Shown piece by piece: positions 1 to 5,974 of a stretch of DNA of 11,694 nucleotides; the stretch's first letter is position 1, and the number at the start of each line of letters is the position of its first letter. Where the stretch lies: positions 23,820 through 35,513 of the forward strand of contig DBRA01000005.1 in NCBI GenBank assembly GCA_002305445.1, given 5' to 3'. The notes beneath the pieces were generated by a model. The model worked only from the letters and a program-made list of their open reading frames with translations. It made no database searches and had not been told where the DNA came from. Both the position numbers and the translations under genes were made by a program. The DNA is from Clostridiales bacterium UBA1380 (GTDB taxonomy: Bacteria > Bacillota > Clostridia > Oscillospirales > CAG-272).

Positions 1-699
1 TCGTGCCTTGTCTCCGCTTCCGGAGCGACGCTCATTTCGAAGGATAAGGACGACCGTCCGATAGTAACGGCCGACTCCGACAAGTATGTCGCGATGCTCG
101 AAAAAGTGCTGAAAATCCAGTGCAACCGCGACATAACTCTTTACGCCGAAGCGATCACCGGCTACTCCGACGTGTGGACCGAGTGCCTCGACGTCGTCTT
201 CATGGAGAACCGCGCGCTGTTCAACGCGGCGTGGCTCAACCGCGCGCAGCTCTTCCGCGAAATGGAAACCGACTTCGGCATCCTGCCTTACCCGAAGTAC
301 GACGAGGCGCAGGACGGTTATAACTGCCCCGTGTCGATGTACTGCATGAACTCGATCACGGTTCCGAAAACAGCGACGAACACCGAGCGCACCGGTATAA
401 TAATCGAAGCACTGTCGGCCGAATCGAAGTACACGCTCCTCCCCGCGTACTACGACAAGACGCTCAAGTCGAAAGCGTCGCGCGACGAGGAATCCAGCGC
501 CATGCTCGACATCATCTTTGCGTCCACGATTTACGACCTCGGCTATATGTACAACTGGGGCAACATCAACACGATCGTCAACACGCTCGGCTCCGTCGCC
601 GGCGGCGATATCTCCGGCTATGCAAGCAAGCTGTCGGGCTCGATGAAGGTCATCAACAAGAACATCGAGAAGTTCGTCGAAAAGATCGTGATGAATTAA
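1..699 (+). CDS. Extracellular solute-binding protein (ABC-type), C-terminal part
   Basis: The frame is open from the first base, so this is the C-terminal 232 residues of a longer protein whose signal peptide lies outside the window. It matches the second half of the lipoprotein encoded at 2186-3670 along its length. Shared landmarks are the D(F/Y)GILP(Y/F)PKYDE block, a following LPAYYD/LPAYFD motif, an ASRDEES/IARDKDS stretch, and a closing acidic-helical segment. By family knowledge such proteins bind a sugar or other small solute outside the membrane and deliver it to an ABC permease; no permease is visible here and the substrate cannot be told. The gene ends in TAA about 50 bases before a strong inverted repeat that should terminate it. 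Codons are richer in third-position C/G than in the paralogue, so the two copies are not recent duplicates. The family call is fairly sure; the substrate is unknown. Confidence 0.8.
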   Translation, partial: SCLVSASGATLISKDKDDRPIVTADSDKYVAMLEKVLKIQCNRDITLYAEAITGYSDVWTECLDVVFMENRALFNAAWLNRAQLFREMETDFGILPYPKYDEAQDGYNCPVSMYCMNSITVPKTATNTERTGIIIEALSAESKYTLLPAYYDKTLKSKASRDEESSAMLDIIFASTIYDLGYMYNWGNINTIVNTLGSVAGGDISGYASKLSGSMKVINKNIEKFVEKIVMN

Positions 700-750
700 C
701 AAGGGCATCGACAGATCCGCAGTTTAAAAGTAAATATAAAACTGCATATC

Positions 751-778
751 AAAAAGCCGCGGATTAACCGCGGCTTTT
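751..778. terminator. Bidirectional intrinsic terminator
   Basis: A perfect 12-bp inverted repeat (AAAAAGCCGCGG / CCGCGGCTTTTT) with a 4-base ATTA loop. It has a T run on either strand, so it can stop the solute-binding gene on plus and catch minus-strand transcripts leaving the toxin gene. The rest of 700-906 contains no gene. Confidence 0.88.
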
Positions 779-856
779 TACACATCTATTAAACGTGGGT
801 TGAAAATGTCAAAAACGCCTCCGTTGAATTAAATTATCAAAAGCCGTACATAGATT

Positions 857-901
857 AAAAAAAGCGCCTCTCCGCTTTCATACAGTTGAAGCGAAGAGGC
901 G
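857..901 (-). terminator. Intrinsic terminator of the toxin gene
   Basis: Just past the toxin stop codon. Arms CGCCTCT (865-871) and AGAGGCG (895-901) pair, followed after one mismatch by five or six more pairs, with a loop near 879-887. On the minus strand the stem is followed by seven T (857-863). Together with the hairpin at 751-778 it separates two converging transcription units. Confidence 0.8.
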
Positions 902-906
902 TTCTT

Positions 907-1269
907 TTAAATTGCCTGTATGCCGAGGCTTACCGACAGCGCGCGGTTTACGTTCTGCATAATCGACTCGTCGAGGTGGCCGATCTTTTCGCCGAGCCGC
1001 GCTTTATCGATCGTGCGCACCTGTTCGAGCAGGATGACGGAATCGCGGGATAAACCCGCATTGTATGCGCCGACGCCGATATGAGTCGGAAGAGGCGATT
1101 TGTCAAGGCGGCTCGTTATCGCCGCCGCTATGACGGTAGGGCTGTATCGGTTGCCGACATCGTTCTGGACAATCAGCACCGGACGCATTCCGCCCTGTTC
1201 GCTGCCTACCACAGGCGAAAGGTCTGCGTAATATATGTCACCGCGTCTTATGGAAGGTTGTTCGTGCAT
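907..1269 (-). CDS. ndoA: MazF/PemK-family mRNA endoribonuclease toxin (NdoA-like), no adjacent antitoxin
   Basis: The 120-residue protein closely follows Bacillus subtilis NdoA/EndoA: RRGDIYYADLSPVVGSEQGG at residues 8-27, then RPVLIVQND, a PTVIAAAIT segment, LPTH, and SRDSVILLEQVRTIDKARL near residues 74-92. These are the hallmark blocks of the MazF fold, a dimeric RNase that cuts single-stranded mRNA at short specific sequences (UACAU for NdoA). The start is supported by GGAGAG seven bases before the ATG. Normally a small antitoxin gene lies directly upstream. Here only 91 bases separate it from an unrelated exported-protein gene, too little for an antitoxin. There is no terminator in that gap, so the toxin may be cotranscribed with the upstream gene; I see no convincing promoter of its own. 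Family certain; cleavage site and toxicity are inferred. Confidence 0.92.
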   Translation of the reverse strand: MHEQPSIRRGDIYYADLSPVVGSEQGGMRPVLIVQNDVGNRYSPTVIAAAITSRLDKSPLPTHIGVGAYNAGLSRDSVILLEQVRTIDKARLGEKIGHLDESIMQNVNRALSVSLGIQAI

Positions 1270-1360
1270 ATTTTTGCTCTCCGTATGTTAATATGTCCGA
1301 ACGTATTATTGACTTTCTAAGCCGCGGATAATCATGGAAATCGCAGGAAAGATTGCTGAA

Positions 1361-2083
1361 TCATGGCTTGCATTTTTTACACGGCTCGTATCCCTGAGCT
1401 ATCGCGCCCGCGCAATCTGTCGTCGTCGAATAGTTTTCCGGTTTTATCTGCTTGACGTACTGGCAGTCCTGCTTATGTATCTTTTTTGTGTTTGTGTTGA
1501 GCACATAGACGGTTCCGACATTGATTATCGTTACGGTTTCGGGCGCCTGCGTCGTATCCTGAATTTTTATCGTCTCAGAAGCACGCGTCGTTTCCGGGAC
1601 TATAATCGTCTCGGCTGATTTCTTCGTTTCCGGCGCTTCGGTCATATCCGGCGCCTTTTCAGTCGCCGGAACTGCGACATCTGCAACCCCGGAAATATTC
1701 GGCGTCTCAAGCGATACCGCACTTTCCGGAGATTTCGCAGGCTCGTCGACATAAATTTCCGAAGAAGATGTCGTACCGGATGCTGTTAAAGCTCCGGCGT
1801 CGGCAGCCGTATCTGCGGTGACCGCTGCGTCCGGCTTGTCCTCGCCGCCGGACGGCTGTGTGCCTTCAGACATAGTATTTGCTGAAAGCGCATATATATC
1901 CGCTGATGCTTCGTCGACTGATCCGGCGGGCGACGCCGTATTAAGCGGCATCGCGCTTAAACCGGCGGTTGACGACGCCGTGATGACGAGGTCACTTGCC
2001 GGTGCGGACGCGCGCCCTAATGCAAAAGCCGATATGCATAATACGGCTGCGGCAGCGACGTTTATGACATTTCGAATTTTCAT
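1361..2083 (-). CDS. Exported Ser/Thr/Pro-rich protein with C-terminal Ada-like four-Cys (Zn) domain
   Basis: A 240-residue protein. I chose the ATG at 2083 because AGGTG sits nine bases upstream; the in-frame GTG at 2095 overlaps that site and has no Shine-Dalgarno of its own. Residues 1-30 look like a signal peptide or signal anchor (MKIRN, then a hydrophobic Ala/Val/Leu run ending ASAPAS). Residues about 31-190 are low-complexity, rich in Ala, Ser, Thr, Glu and Pro. Within them residues 151-186 are three 12-residue repeats with a PETxxxxETI pattern. The last 50 residues carry YVLNTNTKKIHKQDC, a KPENY block and QGYEPCKKCKP. H203, C207, C224, C235 and C238 resemble the Ada-type metal-binding tail found at the end of some Bacillota exported nucleases and other surface proteins. 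No catalytic domain is visible. It could be a surface-tethered stalk carrying a small Zn knuckle; function unknown. Confidence 0.75.
   Translation of the reverse strand: MKIRNVINVAAAAVLCISAFALGRASAPASDLVITASSTAGLSAMPLNTASPAGSVDEASADIYALSANTMSEGTQPSGGEDKPDAAVTADTAADAGALTASGTTSSSEIYVDEPAKSPESAVSLETPNISGVADVAVPATEKAPDMTEAPETKKSAETIIVPETTRASETIKIQDTTQAPETVTIINVGTVYVLNTNTKKIHKQDCQYVKQIKPENYSTTTDCAGAIAQGYEPCKKCKP
1526..1633 (-). repeat. Three tandem 12-codon repeats in the exported-protein stalk
   Basis: Residues 151-162, 163-174 and 175-186 of the exported protein read PETKKSAETIIV, PETTRASETIKI and QDTTQAPETVTI. The conserved positions are P/D-E/T-T at the start and E-T-(I/V) at positions 8-10. 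The period is exactly 12 residues (36 bp). The repeat sits just before the four-Cys tail and looks like an extended spacer. Confidence 0.65.
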
Positions 2084-2113
2084 TACATCACGCACCTATA
2101 TCATTATGCGAAT

Positions 2114-2143
2114 ATATTAACGCACCATCAAGGAAAATGTCAA
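2114..2143 (-). promoter_or_regulatory. Sigma-A-type promoter of the exported-protein gene
   Basis: On the minus strand TTGACA (2138-2143) is followed by an 18-base spacer and TAATAT (2114-2119). Transcription would start near 2107, giving a leader of only about 25 bases. The -35 box lies four bases beyond the terminator of the upstream gene. Confidence 0.7.
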
Positions 2144-2147
2144 TAAT

Positions 2148-2172
2148 AAAAAGGCTCGATAAGAGCCTTTTT
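2148..2172 (-). terminator. Intrinsic terminator of the solute-binding lipoprotein gene
   Basis: A perfect 10-bp stem, AAAAAGGCTC / GAGCCTTTTT, with a 5-base loop GATAA. It lies 13 bases past the stop codon of the 2186-3670 gene and leaves a T run on the minus strand. It almost touches the next promoter. Confidence 0.88.
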
Positions 2173-2185
2173 GTCGCATATTCTG

Positions 2186-3670
2186 CTAATCAATATCGGC
2201 AAATTTCAAGTAAATCCGTTCGATCTGTTTTGTAAATGCCTTCTCCCTCGACTTTATATATGAAGCTACGTCTGTAGATTTGTTTCTCATCAGGTTCGCT
2301 ATGATATACATCATATCGTTATGATTTGAGAAATTGAGCCCGAAGTCATGGACGCAGTTGTCGAATATTATTTTCAGCATCTCTATCGAGTCTTTATCGC
2401 GCGCGATCTTATAACCTAGCAGGTTATCAAAGTAAGCGGGGAGAACCTGTTCGCGGCTTTCATAAGCCAGAACCTCGGAGACCGCGCCGACCATCTCGAG
2501 GTCGGACGTTGTTTTCGGCAGACACTGCAGACCGCCCCAGTTGAGCGATATGTAATTTTCCTGCACCTCGTCGTATTTCGGGAATGGAAGGATGCCGTAG
2601 TCAACCTCAGTCTCACGGTAATCGGCGGCGAAGGCGAGCCCGAGTATATAGAACAGCCCGTGACAGTTTTCAAAGTCGATATAAAGGTCCGACACATCGG
2701 TGGTATACGCGATGTTGCTCTCGCAGAAGAGTTTATACAGTTTTTCAATAATGTTTACGGTCTTTTCGCTGTTGAGCGCAAGCGTCGGGAAACCATTGTC
2801 GTCTTTGGCACATATATATTGATCGCATCCGTACAGAAAGCTTGTCTCAACCCAACCCAGGCTTGTATATATGCCGTATTGGTCGTTCTTCATAAACTTG
2901 CCGTTGCCGTCCAGGTCGACGCTGACGCCGGACGCCATTTCAATCATCTTGTCGAGCGTCCACTTGCCGTCGTGCACCAGCTGATACGGGTCTTCGAGAT
3001 TGTTGTCATTCGCGATATCCTTGTTGAAAAATATGACGTTAGGGTCAGCGATGAGCAGATCGGACGAAGCGAGCGGAGTTTTGCCGTAAACCGTAAGCGT
3101 TTCCGTAAAAGACTGATTCCAGTACGGCTTCGAAAAATCCACATAGGGTACTTTATTCCAGTCAAGCGCATAATTCTGAGACACAATACCGATAAGTCCG
3201 GTAATGCAGTGCGTTATGAACATGTCGTACGTGTTGTCGCCCGCCATCACGGCATTTTTAATCTGCGGCTCGATTGCTTCGATATAACCGATTGTTTCCA
3301 TCGTTATATTGACATTGAGATAATCGTTGACCTTGAGCGTTCGATTATACAAAGCGTCATTGACGGTGGAGCCGTTGAATTCGGTCGCATTCAGGTAAAA
3401 ACGGTAAAGCTGCCATTCCGGATACAGTATCTTGAATTCGCTGCCGTTGAAATCGAGCTTCGGGACATCATGCATCTCGTTCGGCATTTTGAATATCGCA
3501 TCGTCGTCGTCTTCTGTTTCGGCAATCGTTTCGCTCGCTTCCTGCGTATCCGATATGCCTGTATCCCCACTGTCCGAATCGCCTGCGGTCTGCGCCGTGC
3601 ACGATGAAAAATACGAGCACAAAACAATCAATGAGAACATTAAGGAGATCGCTTTCTTTAATTTCTGCAT
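2186..3670 (-). CDS. Extracellular solute-binding lipoprotein (ABC-type)
   Basis: A complete 494-residue protein. Residues 1-23 are a lipoprotein signal (MQKLKKAISL, hydrophobic core, FSSC lipobox with C24 as the lipidated cysteine), then an Asp/Glu/Ser-rich linker to about residue 60. The mature fold begins at about FNGSEFKILYPEW. Family-typical blocks follow: VNDALYNRTLKVNDYLNVN, a KPYWNQSF stretch, DLDGNGKFMKNDQYGI (a recurrent Gly/Asp block in sugar-binding proteins), and DYGILPFPKYDE. It would sit on the outer membrane face and hand an unknown solute, probably a carbohydrate, to an ABC permease that is not in this window. AAGGAG lies eight bases before the ATG. It stands alone as a one-gene unit with its own promoter and terminator. 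It is a paralogue of the partial gene at 1-699, more AT-rich in its codons. Confidence 0.88.
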   Translation of the reverse strand: MQKLKKAISLMFSLIVLCSYFSSCTAQTAGDSDSGDTGISDTQEASETIAETEDDDDAIFKMPNEMHDVPKLDFNGSEFKILYPEWQLYRFYLNATEFNGSTVNDALYNRTLKVNDYLNVNITMETIGYIEAIEPQIKNAVMAGDNTYDMFITHCITGLIGIVSQNYALDWNKVPYVDFSKPYWNQSFTETLTVYGKTPLASSDLLIADPNVIFFNKDIANDNNLEDPYQLVHDGKWTLDKMIEMASGVSVDLDGNGKFMKNDQYGIYTSLGWVETSFLYGCDQYICAKDDNGFPTLALNSEKTVNIIEKLYKLFCESNIAYTTDVSDLYIDFENCHGLFYILGLAFAADYRETEVDYGILPFPKYDEVQENYISLNWGGLQCLPKTTSDLEMVGAVSEVLAYESREQVLPAYFDNLLGYKIARDKDSIEMLKIIFDNCVHDFGLNFSNHNDMMYIIANLMRNKSTDVASYIKSREKAFTKQIERIYLKFADID

Positions 3671-3703
3671 AATAATACTCCTTACTGCAATATTATTAAT
3701 AAA

Positions 3704-3732
3704 ATTTTACCGTTATTTTATAAAAGTGTCAA
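3704..3732 (-). promoter_or_regulatory. Sigma-A-type promoter of the solute-binding lipoprotein gene
   Basis: TTGACA (3727-3732) with a 17-base spacer and TAAAAT (3704-3709) on the minus strand, about 35 bases upstream of the start codon. The surrounding 3690-3867 stretch is very AT-rich and holds no gene that I can support. Confidence 0.78.
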
Positions 3733-3867
3733 TAATATTACGTAAAGAGCAGAATTATTATATATAATTCGTAACATTTTTATTGACCCGCATGATGCGA
3801 TTATGAAAAATAAAAATATCATGTAAAAATCATCGATTACATCCGAAACGTTTTAAATATAAATAAG

Positions 3868-3892
3868 AAAGAGACGGTAAAACCGTCTCTTT
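3868..3892 (-). terminator. Intrinsic terminator of greA
   Basis: An 11-bp perfect stem, AAAGAGACGGT / ACCGTCTCTTT, with a 3-base loop just past the greA stop. The minus-strand tail (TTTCTTATTT) is T-rich but interrupted. Confidence 0.78.
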
Positions 3893-3904
3893 TCATATAA
3901 CACA

Positions 3905-4408
3905 TCAATACGGGCTTATCTCAAGCGATTCGTCGTCGTGGCCTTTTTCGATTTTTTCAATGACTACGTAGTAGCTGTAGTCCGCGCTCGCGTCTATCTT
4001 GATGCGGTCGCCGACCTTGTGTCCGAGCAGCGCCTTGCCGAACGGAGATTCCTTGCTGATGTAGCCGTTTAAAACGTCGTTGCGCAGCGTCGTGACGATA
4101 GCAACCGTGCGAACCTCGTCGTCCTCTTCGTAGCGTATCGTCACCTTGTCGAATAGTCCCACTCTGTCGTCAGGCGACTTCACGTCTATGATAACCGCTG
4201 TCTCGATCATCGCGGTGAGATAACGTATGCGGCTGTAGTTTTTGTTGAGCTCACGCTTTGCGGAGCGGTATTCGTCGTTCTCGGAGAGATCGCCGAGGTC
4301 GCGCGCCGCCTGTAAGTGCTCCTTAAGCTGCGGGGTCAGCACTTTTTTGCGGTATTCGATTTCTTCGCGCATCTTTTTTATATCAACCTGGGTAAGCTCG
4401 TCGTGCAT
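3905..4408 (-). CDS. greA: Transcription elongation factor GreA
   Basis: A 167-residue GreA/GreB-type factor that enters the RNA polymerase secondary channel and stimulates cleavage of backtracked RNA. Residues 1-70 form the antiparallel coiled coil. Its tip reads GDLSENDEY, with D40 and E43 at the positions of the Mg-coordinating acidic pair (D41/E44 in E. coli GreA). Residues about 75-160 form the FKBP-like C-terminal domain, including the family block SPFGKALLGHKVGD. I chose the ATG at 4408, since GAGGTG lies about seven bases upstream; an in-frame GTG at 4417 is part of that site. It forms its own unit, with a consensus promoter, a 5' hairpin and a terminator. Confidence in the function is high. 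Confidence 0.93.
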   Translation of the reverse strand: MHDELTQVDIKKMREEIEYRKKVLTPQLKEHLQAARDLGDLSENDEYRSAKRELNKNYSRIRYLTAMIETAVIIDVKSPDDRVGLFDKVTIRYEEDDEVRTVAIVTTLRNDVLNGYISKESPFGKALLGHKVGDRIKIDASADYSYYVVIEKIEKGHDDESLEISPY

Positions 4409-4440
4409 CGGCGCCACCTCATATAATCAAACAGTTATGA

Positions 4441-4472
4441 TCTGCCGGACGGCTCGACCGGTTCCCGGCAGA
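4441..4472 (-). promoter_or_regulatory. Hairpin at the predicted 5' end of greA mRNA
   Basis: TCTGCCGG (4465-4472) pairs with CCGGCAGA (4441-4448), with a small inner CGG/CCG stem. The predicted transcription start falls at about 4472, so the message would begin inside the first base pairs of this stem. Seen in sequence; any stabilising or regulatory role is inferred. Confidence 0.5.
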
Positions 4473-4478
4473 TAATAG

Positions 4479-4507
4479 ATTATACCATTTCGCTGTCGGC
4501 GTGTCAA
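4479..4507 (-). promoter_or_regulatory. Consensus sigma-A promoter of greA
   Basis: TTGACA (4502-4507), exactly 17 bases, then TATAAT (4479-4484), with an upstream TGG giving an extended -10 (TGGTATAAT). Both hexamers are perfect, which predicts strong constitutive transcription. Confidence 0.88.
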
Positions 4508-4524
4508 TCGTCACGCGCGGTGCG

Positions 4525-4562
4525 CAAAAAAGCCGCCGGACGGCTGCGAACCGTCCGGCGGC
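4525..4562 (-). terminator. Intrinsic terminator of the metallopeptidase-DUF1858 operon
   Basis: A 12-bp GC-rich perfect stem (GCCGCCGGACGG at 4532-4543, partner at 4551-4562) with a 7-base loop, followed on the minus strand by six T (4526-4531). It separates this operon from the greA promoter. Confidence 0.87.
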
Positions 4563-4574
4563 GTCCTTGTTTTT

Positions 4575-4793
4575 TTACTTGCTTTCTTTATTCTCTTTGT
4601 TCTCGAAGTACTCGTTTATCTTGGCGACAAGCTCGTCAGGGTCTGTGCCGTGTACGGCGCAGGCCTCCTCGATCGTCTCGCCGCGCGAAGCCGGGCAGCC
4701 GAGGCAGAACATGCCGATATCAAAGAAGAAACGCGCTGTCTCAATATCTTCGTCGAGCAGATCGCCGATGTTGGTTTCTTTCGTGACCTTCAT
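4575..4793 (-). CDS. DUF1858 (hybrid-cluster-protein-associated disulfide) domain protein
   Basis: A 72-residue protein with the DUF1858 layout. An N-terminal helix (residues about 8-25, NIGDLLDEDIETARFFFDIG) leads into C30-L-G-C33-P, then GETIEEAC with a third cysteine at C45, then a C-terminal helix. Proteins of this family are small, cytoplasmic and thought to act through the CxxC pair as a redox or metal site; their partners are poorly known. AAAGGAG stands eight bases before the ATG, and the gene follows the metallopeptidase stop by 18 bases, so the two are one operon. The tail NKENKESK is charged and probably disordered. Domain assignment fairly sure, function unknown. Confidence 0.82.
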   Translation of the reverse strand: MKVTKETNIGDLLDEDIETARFFFDIGMFCLGCPASRGETIEEACAVHGTDPDELVAKINEYFENKENKESK

Positions 4794-4811
4794 ATATAGT
4801 CTCCTTTTACA

Positions 4812-5237
4812 TTAATATCTTTCGATTTTCTTGATCCTGTATTTATGACCGGGATCGTTCAGCGACGGCTTCGTGCACGTCAGATACTCGTCGAGTCTTC
4901 TCATGTCGTCTTCTTCGAGCGCATATTCGCCGGCAAGGCTTTCAATGTGGTGGCGGAACTCGTGGCGCAGCGTCTTCCGGAGCACGCCGCGGAGCTCCTC
5001 GGCGCTGCGATTCGGGTAGAGCCGCGCGAAGCTGCCGTAGTATATCGCTATATACCGGCCCATTTCGCGGCTTACGATGTATTCGCCCATAATGTAAAGA
5101 TCGTTCGCGCGCGCGTGCGGATCGAGCTTCGACCCGTCGATGACGACGATGCCGCCGTTCAGATCGCGGTACAGCTCTTCTGGTATCTCGTGCGCGAGCT
5201 CGTCTAACACGCGGTCGAACTCCTCGCGGTCGGGCAT
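4812..5237 (-). CDS. Zincin-type metallopeptidase family protein (PF06262-like)
   Basis: A 141-residue, predicted cytoplasmic protein with a zinc-metallopeptidase signature: H92-E-F-R-H96-H at residues 92-97, preceded by LRKTLR and followed by IESLAGEYALEEDD, matching the HExxHHxESLAG arrangement of small Bacillota metallopeptidase-family proteins. The N-terminal half (GGIVVIDGSKLDP, then LYIMGEYI and YIAIYYGSF) gives the expected beta strands. The two histidines would bind Zn and E93 would act as general base; the third ligand I cannot assign. Its substrate is unknown, and activity has rarely been shown for the family. GGGAGG lies eight bases before the ATG. It is the first gene of a two-gene operon with the DUF1858 gene. 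Confidence 0.82.
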   Translation of the reverse strand: MPDREEFDRVLDELAHEIPEELYRDLNGGIVVIDGSKLDPHARANDLYIMGEYIVSREMGRYIAIYYGSFARLYPNRSAEELRGVLRKTLRHEFRHHIESLAGEYALEEDDMRRLDEYLTCTKPSLNDPGHKYRIKKIERY

Positions 5238-5275
5238 TCACCACGCCTCCCGTCTTCGCTATTATTCCCGCATAT

Positions 5276-5305
5276 ATTATAACATAATTCGTGCCGAAGT
5301 TTCAA
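5276..5305 (-). promoter_or_regulatory. Promoter of the metallopeptidase-DUF1858 operon
   Basis: TTGAAA (5300-5305), an 18-base spacer and TATAAT (5276-5281), with TG one base before the -10 (TGTTATAAT). It lies directly behind the DUF47 stop codon. I see no terminator hairpin between them, so some readthrough from the phosphate operon is likely. Confidence 0.75.
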
Positions 5306-5315
5306 TATCGGAAAA

Positions 5316-5936
5316 TTACGTGTTTTCGATTATTACGCCCTCGACGATGTCGGCGACATGCTCGCACGCGTCGCAAGCGGCTTCAAGGTTGTTGAATATA
5401 TCACGCCACGGTATGACTTCGAGCGCGTCGGAGTTGCCTGTGTGCAGGTTTCGCATCGACTTGATGTAAGCGCGGTCGCCGTCCTCCTCGAGCCGGTTTA
5501 TCTCGACAATGATCTCCTTCAGCTTTTTCGACTTCTTAAAGTTGCGGAATTCCTCCAGTAAAAGCGAAAGCGAATTGGCAAGCGTCACGACGACCTCTGC
5601 CTGTGCGACAGCGTCGGGGCGGATCGCTTTGACGCCGCCTGTATAGATGTGAAGAAGAACGTCTTCGATCGAGTCGATCACTTCGTCGATCGAGTTCGAC
5701 AGCTTCAGAATATCGTCGCGTTCGATCGGCGTGATGAATGCGCGCATGATTTCGGAAAACAGATCGTGCTTGACGGTGTCGGCGCGGTGCTCGATTTTAT
5801 GCATCTCCTCGAGCTTCTTTTCGATCGCGTCGGCGTCGAAATTTTTCAGTATATCGAGCAGAAACTTCGCCGCTTCGCCGGCAAGATTCGCGCATGTGCA
5901 GAAATTATCGAAATAAAAGCTGTCCTTTTTAGTCAT
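5316..5936 (-). CDS. DUF47 / PhoU-like partner of the phosphate permease
   Basis: A 206-residue all-helical protein of the DUF47 (TIGR00153) family, structurally related to PhoU. The acidic metal-binding motifs typical of the fold are visible: E49-HRAD, E72-RDD, then SIDEVIDSIED at about residues 82-92, and EEDGD in the second bundle. Family members are almost always encoded beside a PiT phosphate transporter and are thought to regulate it from the cytoplasmic side. Here the gene starts 38 bases after the PiT stop, with GGAG seven bases before the ATG, so translation is independent but transcription shared. Length is normal. Role as PiT regulator is by association. Confidence 0.9.
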   Translation of the reverse strand: MTKKDSFYFDNFCTCANLAGEAAKFLLDILKNFDADAIEKKLEEMHKIEHRADTVKHDLFSEIMRAFITPIERDDILKLSNSIDEVIDSIEDVLLHIYTGGVKAIRPDAVAQAEVVVTLANSLSLLLEEFRNFKKSKKLKEIIVEINRLEEDGDRAYIKSMRNLHTGNSDALEVIPWRDIFNNLEAACDACEHVADIVEGVIIENT

Positions 5937-5974
5937 AATTTATCTCCTATCTCCTGTATTCCAGTATTTCGGCG

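Noticed and set aside
1309..1340. A plus-strand TTGACT...TAATCA promoter-like pair.
   Set aside because: The spacer is only about 14-15 bases and no plus-strand gene follows.
1270..1360. A short antitoxin hidden upstream of the toxin.
   Set aside because: The gap is 91 bases with no start codon, Shine-Dalgarno and frame of useful length on the minus strand.
2660..3607. A 315-codon plus-strand frame opposite the solute-binding lipoprotein.
   Set aside because: The minus-strand gene has a signal peptide, promoter, Shine-Dalgarno and terminator; the plus-strand frame has none of these and no domain.
3780..3867. Possible small gene or regulatory RNA in the AT-rich gap between the lipoprotein promoter and the greA terminator.
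   Set aside because: No frame with a Shine-Dalgarno and no convincing hairpin; CGCATGATGCG is an imperfect palindrome only.
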